Part shown: positions 26,882 through 34,345 of the stretch, in pieces
Layout: every line of letters starts with the position of its first letter
How positions within the stretch are numbered: position 1 is the stretch's first letter
Assembly: GCA_037130845.1 (NCBI GenBank)
Contig: JBAXSE010000008.1
Coordinates: 1 to 62,876, forward strand
Direction: 5' to 3'
Source: 1-14-0-10-37-14 sp037130845
Lineage (GTDB): Bacteria; Patescibacteriota; Patescibacteriia; Patescibacteriales; Patescibacteriaceae
Length of the DNA: 62,876 bases
Position numbers and translations under genes: made by a program
Notes under the pieces: generated by a model
Database searches by the model: none
What the model was told of the DNA's origin: nothing
The model's input: only the letters and a program-made list of their open reading frames with translations

Positions 26882-26962
26882 TGTGTCATTCCCGCGAAGG
26901 CGGGAATCTACGTCGCGCTACACCGCCAATAATTAGATTCCCGCCTTCGCGGGAATGACACA
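26882..26962. repeat. 81-bp palindromic element with 28-bp arms
   Basis: Arms 26882-26909 and 26935-26962 are perfect inverted repeats around a 25-nt loop. A relative of equal length is at 34136-34216. It sits between the second target gene and the ATPase start, and is absent from the equivalent spot near 29060. MITE- or REP-like. Confidence 0.85.
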
Positions 26963-26972
26963 GAAAAAATAT

Positions 26973-27011
26973 AAATTAAAAATAAGAATCAAAACTCCAA
27001 AACTTAAATCA
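26973..27011 (-). repeat. Conserved 39-nt tail after VR2
   Basis: Same block as at 23968-24006, beginning at the stop codon of the second target gene. Confidence 0.75.
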
Positions 27012-27944
27012 TCCGAAACTACGGGAGAGGCGGAGCCCGAGATCGACAGCCGAGTCCGACGGGTCAGTGGCAGCCACGCGAAGCTGCCGAACGCCAGGAG
27101 CCCAGAGCGCACGCACGACGCGCGAGCCGGAGCCCGACTTGGTAAGCCAAGTCCAGCCGTCTTCATCCAGATGCGTTTGGGTTTTGTCAAAATAGCTTCT
27201 TTGCAATATCATATATTCCGCCAAAGACAGGCCTTCGGCTTTGACATCTATATCCTGAGCGCCGACCTTGGTTGTGAAACTAATCGGCAATTCAGTTCCG
27301 CTTTGTATTCTGGTATTTATCTCTGGTTTTGTTAGGCCGGTCAGAGATATAATGTTTTTGTTCAGCGTCGCCTTTAGCAAAGGGTCTGTCGTGCCTTTGA
27401 TATTCTGTTCATTCTTAGTCAGGACTATCCGGCAGCCAGACTGGGCGGTATTCTTAACACCGGCAAAAGAGCCGCCTTGTTGAAAGTTGCCACTTTGATA
27501 GGTAGCAGCAACCTGGCCATTAGCGCCTTCGTCCATAGTTTCAATCAATTTGGTATTTATCTCCTGATCCGAAGGCAGATTGTCGGGGACGAGCAAGACC
27601 ATATCATAGCCGTATTTCTCTATCTCCGCCTTAATCTCGGCAAACTGGCTATTCCAGATTTCCGTTATCTTTTGTCGATCAAGACTTAGTCCGAGATTAT
27701 CCTGATACATCTTGGCAAACGACTCGATTTCCTTGTTGATGTCTATCTCTATGGCGCGCTCCACCTGGCTCTCGGGGTTTTTCCAAGTCGTCTGCAACAC
27801 TTCAGCCGCCCGCTCTCCTTCAGAATCGGTCGGCGCCTCATCTAAGCCAAGGCTAATCCTCTCCGCTTGGGTCAGCGGCCTGATTCGGCTAGCGTCTTCC
27901 TCCTGCTTGACAGTGAAGGGTTGGAAATTTGGTTTTTCGAGCAT
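27009..27944 (-). CDS. DGR target protein, copy B
   Basis: 311 residues, soluble, no signal peptide. It starts MLEKPNFQPFTVKQEEDASR. Residues ~50-311 align with the C-terminal 262 residues of the ATPase (TWKNPES..., then KYGYDMVLLVPDNLPS and GGSFAGVKNT). The last 40 residues are the variable segment. It differs from copy A by only about ten residues outside the variable segment. The ATG is 1 nt after the RhuM-like stop, so translation is coupled. I infer a stand-alone recognition subunit or decoy that shares the ATPase's diversified domain. Confidence 0.85.
   Translation of the reverse strand: MLEKPNFQPFTVKQEEDASRIRPLTQAERISLGLDEAPTDSEGERAAEVLQTTWKNPESQVERAIEIDINKEIESFAKMYQDNLGLSLDRQKITEIWNSQFAEIKAEIEKYGYDMVLLVPDNLPSDQEINTKLIETMDEGANGQVAATYQSGNFQQGGSFAGVKNTAQSGCRIVLTKNEQNIKGTTDPLLKATLNKNIISLTGLTKPEINTRIQSGTELPISFTTKVGAQDIDVKAEGLSLAEYMILQRSYFDKTQTHLDEDGWTWLTKSGSGSRVVRALWAPGVRQLRVAATDPSDSAVDLGLRLSRSFG
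27016..27133 (-). repeat. DGR variable repeat VR2
   Basis: 118 bp with 17 differences from the TR, all at TR adenines in the coding sense. 3' end of target copy B. Confidence 0.95.
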
Positions 27945-27945
27945 A

Positions 27946-28974
27946 TTATTTCTTATTATACTTCAAGATACTTTTAACCGTCTTATCAAAATCGGATTCA
28001 AACAATCTGTCTTGGATTGGCCGATATTTCTCAAATTCACTTTCAGCAAATGATTTGGCAATCTCTGCCGTTACTTTTCCAGCATTCAGCAATACATTTT
28101 CATTGTTAAATTTTAGAAATATGTTTAATTTTTCCGCCCAATCCGACATCGTCATCGGAACACCCTTTTCCGCTTGATGTTCTGCATAATCCAAATACAT
28201 TGTCACAATTCTATTTAAAAACTTTATCTCCCTATTGTTTAAATAATTTTTTGCAACTACGACATCTGATTTTAATATTTTTCCTGTTGGCGCTTTTTTC
28301 CAAGCAGTAAGCCCCATATAGTCCTTTTTATGATCCGATCTACTAACAATCAACTCTGCCGCGGTATGTCCATGCGTCGCGAAATGAAGTTTATTTTGAA
28401 CAGTGGCAAAAAAAGTACCAGTAGTAGGAGAATTCAAATCATAATCAATTGCCGTGGCATAAATATCGGTAATCTGTTGATAAAAATTTCTTTCGCTCGC
28501 CCGAATATCACGGATTTCTAGAATTAAATCTTTAAAATATTGTTTACTCAAATATGCCCCATTTTTAAGCCTAACATCATCCAAAACATAGCCACGAGCA
28601 ATAAAGCTCTTTAAAGTTTTCCCCGCCCATCTACGAAATTCCATAGCTCTACCTGTGTTTACCTTGAATCCGATTGCAATTATTACTTCCAAATTATAAT
28701 GATTTGTATCATAAGTCTTATTATCGCTGGCAGTTATTCGAAATTTTCGAATAACTGAAGATTCTTCCAATTCCCTGCTTTTAAAAATCTCTTTAAGATG
28801 ATAATTTATAGTATTAATTTCCACATCAAAAAGCTTAGCAATTAACTTTTGTGCCAACCAAACATTACCATCTTCCACGCGAACTTCAATCCCTTCCTCT
28901 CCCGCCTGAGAGGTAAAAATCAAGAATTCTGCCGTAGAATTATGAATTGTAAGTTTTTTATTGTCTTTTTTCAT
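27946..28974 (-). CDS. RhuM-family protein
   Basis: 342 residues from the ATG at 28974 (MKKDNKKLTIHN); an in-frame ATG at 29016 is possible. Family features: VWLAQKLIAKLFDVEINTIN (helix-turn-helix-like), LEESSVIRKFRITASDNKTY, then YNLEVIIAIGFKVNTGRAME and FRRWAGKTLKSFIARGY. RhuM (virulence protein) homologues are widespread, often in mobile or variable islands, with unknown biochemistry and possible nucleic acid binding. It lies between two copies of the DGR target. The adjacent ATPase-start remnant suggests it arrived with a duplication event. Whether it serves the DGR system or is a passenger is open. Confidence 0.8.
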   Translation of the reverse strand: MKKDNKKLTIHNSTAEFLIFTSQAGEEGIEVRVEDGNVWLAQKLIAKLFDVEINTINYHLKEIFKSRELEESSVIRKFRITASDNKTYDTNHYNLEVIIAIGFKVNTGRAMEFRRWAGKTLKSFIARGYVLDDVRLKNGAYLSKQYFKDLILEIRDIRASERNFYQQITDIYATAIDYDLNSPTTGTFFATVQNKLHFATHGHTAAELIVSRSDHKKDYMGLTAWKKAPTGKILKSDVVVAKNYLNNREIKFLNRIVTMYLDYAEHQAEKGVPMTMSDWAEKLNIFLKFNNENVLLNAGKVTAEIAKSFAESEFEKYRPIQDRLFESDFDKTVKSILKYNKK

Positions 28975-29032
28975 AATAACATATTCAATCGAATGGATAA
29001 TTTTTCTACCTTCCATTGCGTATTATTTACAT

Positions 29033-29059
29033 CTTAAAGCCTAATTTTTCGATTGGCAT
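29033..29059 (-). pseudogene. Nine-codon remnant of the ATPase gene start
   Basis: MPIEKLGFK, identical in protein to the ATPase N-terminus at 26809-26835 (one silent mismatch), followed here by one Met codon and a stop at 29027. It marks the end of a duplicated block of target gene plus ATPase start. Confidence 0.85.
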
Positions 29060-29075
29060 ATTAAATATAAAAAAT

Positions 29076-29114
29076 AAATTAAAAATAAGAATCAAAACTT
29101 CAAAACTTAAATCA
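29076..29114 (-). repeat. Conserved 39-nt tail after VR3
   Basis: Same block as after VR1 and VR2, starting at the stop codon of target copy A. Confidence 0.75.
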
Positions 29115-30047
29115 TCCGAAACTACGGGAGAGGCGGAGCCCGAGATCGTCATGCGAGCCCGACGGGTCATGGGCAGTCACGTAAAGCTGCCGACCGCCAG
29201 GATCCCAGTTCGCATCCACGACGCGCGAGCCGGAGCCCGACTTGGTAAGCCAAGTCCAGCCGTCTTCGTCCAGATGCGTTTGGGTTTTGTCAAAATAGCT
29301 TCTTTGCAATATCATATATTCCGCCAAAGACAGGCCTTCGGCTTTGACATCTATATCCTGAGCGCCGACCTTGGTTGTGAAACTAATCGGCAATTCAGTT
29401 CCGCTTTGCATTCTGGTATTTATTTCTGGTCCTGTTAGGCCGGTTAGAGATATTATATTTTTGTTTAGCGTTGCCTTTAGCAAAGGATCTGTCGTGCCTT
29501 TGATATTCTGTTCATTCTTAGTCAGGACTATCCTGCAGCCAGACTGGGCGGTATTCTTAACACCGGCAAAAGAGCCGCCTTGCTGAAAGTTGCCACTTTG
29601 ATAGGTAGCGGCAACCTGGCCATTAGCGCCTTCGTCCATGGTTTCAATCAATTTGGTATTTATCTCCTGAACCGAAGGCAGATTGTCGGGGATGAGCAAG
29701 ACCATATCATATCCGTATTTCTCTATCTCCGCCTTAATCTCGGCAAACTGGCTATTCCAGATTTCCGTTATCTTTTGTCGATCAAGACTTAGTCCGAGAT
29801 TATCCTGATACATCTTGGCAAACGACTCGATTTCCTTGTTGATGTCTATCTCTATGGCGCGCTCCACCTGGCTCTCTGGATTTTTCCAAGTCGCCTGCAA
29901 CACTTCAGCCGCCCGTCCTCCTTCGAGATCGGTCGGCGCCTCATCTAGGCCAAGGCCAATCCTCTCCGCTTGGGTCAGCGACCTGATTCGGCTAGCATCT
30001 TCCTCCTGCTTGACAGTGAAGGGTTGGAAATTTGGTTTTTCGAGCAT
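29112..30047 (-). CDS. DGR target protein, copy A
   Basis: 311 residues, the near-identical twin of the gene at 27009 (same 936-bp length). Domain content is as in copy B: an N-terminal tail, the ATPase-like C-terminal domain and a variable end. Its variable segment (VVDANWDPGGRQL...) is the closest of the three to the template, with ten base changes. The ATG is 4 nt past the VWA stop, so it is the second gene of the operon. Two copies with different variable ends would give the cell two specificities at once. Confidence 0.85.
   Translation of the reverse strand: MLEKPNFQPFTVKQEEDASRIRSLTQAERIGLGLDEAPTDLEGGRAAEVLQATWKNPESQVERAIEIDINKEIESFAKMYQDNLGLSLDRQKITEIWNSQFAEIKAEIEKYGYDMVLLIPDNLPSVQEINTKLIETMDEGANGQVAATYQSGNFQQGGSFAGVKNTAQSGCRIVLTKNEQNIKGTTDPLLKATLNKNIISLTGLTGPEINTRMQSGTELPISFTTKVGAQDIDVKAEGLSLAEYMILQRSYFDKTQTHLDEDGWTWLTKSGSGSRVVDANWDPGGRQLYVTAHDPSGSHDDLGLRLSRSFG
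29119..29236 (-). repeat. DGR variable repeat VR3
   Basis: 118 bp with ten differences from the TR, all at TR adenines in the coding sense, including one in a GAC codon (Asp to Gly). Confidence 0.95.
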
Positions 30048-30051
30048 ATGT

Positions 30052-32538
30052 TTATTGTTTTATCCTTCGAGGGTGTAATTGCTTAAACTTTTCAATCAAA
30101 TCCTTAGACAAGATCTGAGGCAATTGTTCAAACGAGCTAAGCGGCTCGGCTGCATCGGCACTGGCCGAAGCTCCGCCAATGGCATAGCTTCTGACGACCG
30201 CGCCTTTGTCCTTTAAGATTTGATGCAGTTTTTCGGTCTGCGCGAAATCGTCCGGGTCCCCGTCTGAAATCTCGGCTACATAATTCAACGGCCATTTTTC
30301 TTTGGGAATCTTTTTCTTTTTCACGGCCGTCATTTCCTGGTCAAACTCTCGCTCGATTAATTGCAAGGTTTGGTGCGTCGGTGTCGATCCACCGGCCAGC
30401 TTATTAAGCGACGCATACAACGCCCATTGTTCTTTGGGCGTCCATCTGTCGGTCAAATTCAACTTTGTCTCACCCTTACTGGAGGCGACGGTTGCCATCA
30501 ATTTAATAGGCAAAAGCTCCGTGCCATCACCCTGTTGACGCGAGACATAAGCGCACTGCATCAGACTGTCGACAAACAACAAGGCCACATCTCTCTGTAC
30601 GTCAGCCTTTCTACGACCACTAGCGCCATCCGCTTCATTCATCGAGCCGGACAAATCGAAAGAAAAGAAAATATTAATACCACCGAAGTCCATTTCAACC
30701 TTTTCCACAGTTTCCTGCTTTTCAAATCCCGTTGGATTGAATTCGTGAGAACGAATATCAATACGGGCGCTAACCGGATCTTCCAATCGGTCGCCCTCAT
30801 CCATTCTGACCGGCCCGCGATAGTCTGTCGTTTCTGTCTTTCTTTCAACAATAATCTTTTTCCATTCATTTTTCATCTGCTCACTTATCGACTGGCCTTG
30901 CGCGTCTTTAATCTGCCTGACCCGCTCCAGAGCATCAAAGAACTCCTGCGCTTGCCCTTGGCTACATTCGGCCAGCTCGGCAAAACGGGCTTTTTCCAGA
31001 TCGGCAGGAGCCGCCTGACGTTTTTCTTTTGCCCCTTGGCCTTTTTTCAGTTCTTCTATTTTCTTTTTAGCTTCATCTTCACTCATTAGCTCATCTTCGG
31101 ATTCTCCAAAATCACCTTCGCCACTTTCGCCGTCCAAGTCTTGTTCTTGTTCCTGCTCGTCCAGATTTGGATCGCCCTTAGGTGTGGCGTCTAGTCTGAC
31201 AGCGCGCCGGCTTAGCTCGTCCCAGACCTCCAGCCAAGCATGTCCGTTGCCGGCATGCATTATTGCCTCGCCTTCTTTATTCTTATCTTTGACATAATAA
31301 CCGCCGACAAAATTAACCCGATTGTCTATCTCCGACAAAGCGCGCACAGCCAAAGTATTGGCCACAAAGCAATCCGCCTCCTTGCCGTCCCACAGTCGGG
31401 CAAAAAACTCAGCCGGTTGAGAGGCATACTTCTGCCAAGCTTCATTGCTATTAGAGTACGTCAAGCTGTTTCGGATAAACTTAACCAACTCGCGTAGCTG
31501 CTTCATCTTCGGTTGTCTGCTTTTTTTCAATTCAGCTATTTTGACAGACAATTCCTCTGGCAACTGGCCAGACACTTCGGCCTCCGACAGCTTACTATCC
31601 GCTGTTTGAGCCTGCTTGGGGCCAATCTTGAGCTGATAATCAAACACTCCTTGGTCATTAAGATTTAAATAATATAATCCGTCCTGATTAATGGATATTT
31701 CTGCCCCGTTCGGCGCATCCGTCTGCAAACTGCTTACATCAGGCGCCCAACCACAAGGCAATGGCAAGGACAAAGGCGCTTTGCCATTCACTTTACCTTG
31801 AATTATCCTAGTTTTAAGCGTGTCCAAGGCTATAGTTTCAGCCGGCTGATAAGAACTTTCCTGTTTTCCCCAACGCAAATCCTGCAAATCAAATTTATTA
31901 AAGACAAGCTGTTTGTAATAGCCACCATAGAAAGGCTTAACGCGAAAAAAGGCATTCGGCTCGCCTTCCTGCTTCTCTGTTTTGCCCTCCATGGACGACT
32001 TGACATCTTCGCTCGATGGCGGCGCTTGATCTGAGCCCTTTTCTTGTTCGTCACCCTCCTCACTTTCAGTTTGCGATTGCTCGGCTAATTTATTTAAATC
32101 TTGATCAACCAACCAATCCAAAGCCGCCTTGATTTGCGTTTCATAGATCTGACGTTTCAAACTCCAAGATGTAGCCGGGTTGGTTAATGATTCAAACACA
32201 TTCAAAAAACCGCCCTTGGTCTCTACTTTTTCCAAAGGCGCTAGCAAATTTTGTATCTTAGGATCGGATATATTTACACCTGACAGTCCTTTTTGTCGTA
32301 GAGACTGACCTAAAGAGTCCAAAAATTTATCACACAAAGCCAATTCGGTTTGGCTTGCTTCTACTTGCTTATCCAGCATGGCCCCCTCCACCAACCGTCT
32401 TACTTCTGCAGGCACAGCTTCTTTCCAGTCTAAATATTGCTCAACTTCAGCCAAATCCTTGAATTCAAATTTTGGCGCTTCCTGCTCTTTATTTTCCAGC
32501 TTCGGCGTTTCCGATTTTACCAGATTTATTTTTTCCAT
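30052..32538 (-). CDS. Transglutaminase-like plus VWA domain protein
   Basis: 828 residues, cytoplasmic. Residues 1-150 are helical, followed by a Glu/Gln-rich linker. Residues 340-455 form a transglutaminase/papain-like domain with a plausible triad: C390 (EADCFVAN), H433 (NGHAWLEV), D450 (VRLDATP). An acidic linker (460-500) follows. Residues 617-828 are a von Willebrand A domain with MIDAS D628-x-S-x-S632 (FDLSGSMN), T719 (GGSTPT) and D759 in SDGDPDD. VWA proteins paired with MoxR ATPases form chelatase-like assemblies; here the added cysteine-hydrolase-like domain could be the effector. First gene of the operon; AT-rich promoter-like sequence lies upstream (32540-32600). Confidence 0.85.
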   Translation of the reverse strand: MEKINLVKSETPKLENKEQEAPKFEFKDLAEVEQYLDWKEAVPAEVRRLVEGAMLDKQVEASQTELALCDKFLDSLGQSLRQKGLSGVNISDPKIQNLLAPLEKVETKGGFLNVFESLTNPATSWSLKRQIYETQIKAALDWLVDQDLNKLAEQSQTESEEGDEQEKGSDQAPPSSEDVKSSMEGKTEKQEGEPNAFFRVKPFYGGYYKQLVFNKFDLQDLRWGKQESSYQPAETIALDTLKTRIIQGKVNGKAPLSLPLPCGWAPDVSSLQTDAPNGAEISINQDGLYYLNLNDQGVFDYQLKIGPKQAQTADSKLSEAEVSGQLPEELSVKIAELKKSRQPKMKQLRELVKFIRNSLTYSNSNEAWQKYASQPAEFFARLWDGKEADCFVANTLAVRALSEIDNRVNFVGGYYVKDKNKEGEAIMHAGNGHAWLEVWDELSRRAVRLDATPKGDPNLDEQEQEQDLDGESGEGDFGESEDELMSEDEAKKKIEELKKGQGAKEKRQAAPADLEKARFAELAECSQGQAQEFFDALERVRQIKDAQGQSISEQMKNEWKKIIVERKTETTDYRGPVRMDEGDRLEDPVSARIDIRSHEFNPTGFEKQETVEKVEMDFGGINIFFSFDLSGSMNEADGASGRRKADVQRDVALLFVDSLMQCAYVSRQQGDGTELLPIKLMATVASSKGETKLNLTDRWTPKEQWALYASLNKLAGGSTPTHQTLQLIEREFDQEMTAVKKKKIPKEKWPLNYVAEISDGDPDDFAQTEKLHQILKDKGAVVRSYAIGGASASADAAEPLSSFEQLPQILSKDLIEKFKQLHPRRIKQ

Positions 32539-32694
32539 ATATTCTTTAATATTATATATATTCTATCAAGTCTATACTCAATTAGCAATACACGCGGAGG
32601 AAAAAATGATCTATCCAGGTCTTAGTCGTCGCCTCCTGTAAAACGCAATCTAAAACTTGAAAAAGCCAAGTACACTGCATTTTGTCCAAACAAA

Positions 32695-32729
32695 AATAAA
32701 AAGCTCTCTGACCTACAGTCGGAGAGCTT
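32695..32729 (-). terminator. Terminator of the HD-domain gene
   Basis: Minus strand stem of about 11 bp with one wobble, then TTTTTATTTTT. Confidence 0.85.
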
Positions 32730-32740
32730 ACTTGAAACAC

Positions 32741-33325
32741 TTAAATAGGGGCTTCGATGGCCAGCCTGGCCTTCTGACAAACATCCATCAATTCAATGAC
32801 AATGTCATTTTGTAACCTAAGCTGCAACACCTTTAAAACTTCTTCATAGAACCAAAGCTTCTTCTCGATAGGAGCGTCGAAGTTTTTGAACGCTTCCTCT
32901 CCAATAGCATCATAACAATCCATTGTGGACTTGATATTATGTATCTTGTCTGCGGCGCAAATCATCAACGACTCTTCGCTGGCCGTCTCAAGTTTCTTGA
33001 GAAATGCCATTTTCCTTTCGGTCCAAGTTGCTTTTTTGTCTATCTTATCATTATCAAATTCGCTGATTTCTCGAACCAAATCGGCAATCTCCCAGCCAAT
33101 ATCCTCACCCAGATCGTGATAATTATATCCTCTAATGTCTTTTACGACGTCATGCATAATTCCGCCTATAAACACATCTTCGTTGTCAGTGTATTTGGTC
33201 AAAATCACATATACCGACCACAAATGACTGATATACGGCAGATTACCCTCGCCTTTACGTTTTTTTCCATCATGCAACGCGCAAGCGCGATTAATTGCCC
33301 TTTGCAACCTTGTCGTTAATTCCAT
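32741..33325 (-). CDS. HD-domain phosphohydrolase
   Basis: 194 residues. The HD signature is spread as ISHLWSVYVILT, GGIMHDVVKD (His-Asp) and MICAADKIHNI (distal Asp), as in RelA/SpoT-like (p)ppGpp hydrolases and their small relatives. It binds a metal and hydrolyses a phosphate ester, possibly (p)ppGpp. There is no synthetase or regulatory domain, so it would be a small alarmone hydrolase-like enzyme. GAGGGG precedes the ATG. Own promoter and terminator. Confidence 0.85.
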   Translation of the reverse strand: MELTTRLQRAINRACALHDGKKRKGEGNLPYISHLWSVYVILTKYTDNEDVFIGGIMHDVVKDIRGYNYHDLGEDIGWEIADLVREISEFDNDKIDKKATWTERKMAFLKKLETASEESLMICAADKIHNIKSTMDCYDAIGEEAFKNFDAPIEKKLWFYEEVLKVLQLRLQNDIVIELMDVCQKARLAIEAPI

Positions 33326-33369
33326 AAATGTCCCCTCAAATATAAAAGTACAAAACTACTAGCCAAAAC

Positions 33370-33398
33370 AATATAATACTTGCCCGAACAATAGTCAA
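33370..33398 (-). promoter_or_regulatory. Promoter of the HD-domain gene
   Basis: Minus strand TTGACT (33393-33398), 17-nt spacer, TATATT (33370-33375), about 45 nt before the ATG. Confidence 0.65.
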
Positions 33399-33422
33399 CA
33401 TCAGTCGATGCGTATACAAAAA

Positions 33423-33671
33423 TTAAACACCTTTCAATAAGCATAGTTTCTCTACCCTAGTCAGCTTTTTGATGGCCATTTCCGCCTTGGTCGCCTCGGA
33501 TCGTGACTTATAACACCGGCTATAGGCCAAAACGACCGGCCGGCGGGCCCTAGTGTACTTGGCGCCCTTTGTGGATAGATTGTGTTCTTCTACCCGCCTA
33601 GCCAGATCGGTGGTAATCCCGGCATAGAGAGTATTATCGGCGCAACGCAACAAATATAGATAATATGGCAT
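33423..33671 (-). CDS. GIY-YIG nuclease-domain protein
   Basis: 82 residues from the ATG at 33671 (MPYYLYLLRCADNTLYAGIT). The GIY-YIG pattern is YLYLLRC..LYAGIT, with RRVEEHN and a later conserved Glu (SEATKAEMAIK). This matches the small single-domain UPF0213/YhbQ-like nucleases, which cut DNA or are of unknown role. The start nine codons upstream in the same frame is less conserved. Confidence 0.9.
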   Translation of the reverse strand: MPYYLYLLRCADNTLYAGITTDLARRVEEHNLSTKGAKYTRARRPVVLAYSRCYKSRSEATKAEMAIKKLTRVEKLCLLKGV

Positions 33672-33718
33672 ATTTCCAGTATAATACAGCCAGCCCAAAA
33701 GGACAAAACAGAGAATTG

Positions 33719-33747
33719 TTGACTTTGGCCATAACTTGTGCTATACT
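33719..33747 (+). promoter_or_regulatory. Promoter of the second cold-shock gene
   Basis: TTGACT (33719-33724), 17-nt spacer, TATACT (33742-33747), followed by CTTTAGGTAA as at the first csp promoter. The leader is about 80 nt. Confidence 0.85.
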
Positions 33748-33833
33748 TCTTTAGGTAAGGTTCTTATGCACTCTATGATGCAGTCGAATCAAAAAACATA
33801 TTAAAACTTACATTTATTCACGAAAATAAAAGT

Positions 33834-34031
33834 ATGAACGGAACAATCAAAAAATTGACCGACAAAGGCTTTGGTTTCATTGCCTCTGACGGCCAGGAGA
33901 AGGATCTTTTCTTCCACAGCAACAGCTTGGTCGGCGTCCAGTACAACGAGCTTCGCGAAGGCGATGCCGTGTCCTATGAGGTTGAAGAAACCGAAAAGGG
34001 CTTGAACGCTGTCAACGTCCAACGCGCGTAA
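33834..34031 (+). CDS. Cold-shock domain protein, second copy
   Basis: 65 residues with KGFGFIASDG and KDLFFHSNSL nucleic-acid-binding motifs. It aligns along its whole length with the protein at 19361 (both end NAVNVQ-x-A). The two share promoter, leader and terminator style, indicating duplication. Probably an RNA chaperone induced by stress or cold; induction is not shown by the sequence. Confidence 0.95.
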   Translation: MNGTIKKLTDKGFGFIASDGQEKDLFFHSNSLVGVQYNELREGDAVSYEVEETEKGLNAVNVQRA

Positions 34032-34048
34032 GATTTATCTTATACCAG

Positions 34049-34078
34049 AAAAACACCTCGATTTATCGGGGTGTTTTT
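34049..34078 (+). terminator. Terminator of the second cold-shock gene
   Basis: A 13-bp stem (34049-34061 with 34066-34078, one wobble) and a short loop. Confidence 0.85.
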
Positions 34079-34135
34079 TGTTTCATTTTTATGCCAGCGA
34101 AGGCTGGCATCTGATAGCAGCACCATTCTAAAATA

Positions 34136-34216
34136 TGTGTCATTCCTGCGAAGGCGGTAATCTACATCGTGAAGTACTTCCAATGATTAGATTCCCGCCT
34201 GCGCGGGAATGACACA
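34136..34216. repeat. 81-bp palindromic element, second copy
   Basis: Imperfect copy of the 26882-26962 element, with inverted arms of about 28 bp. It fills much of the gap 34079-34345, which also holds a small palindrome at 34091-34110 and several GACACA repeats but no gene. Confidence 0.75.
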
Positions 34217-34345
34217 AAGAATATGGGAGTGACACAAGAAAAAAGAGAATAACACAGAAAAGACAGCTTGTAATAATCCACATTATACCTAAACAGCTTA
34301 AAACCATTTATTGTCCAAAGGTTTAAAAAGTAGTAAAATATACTC

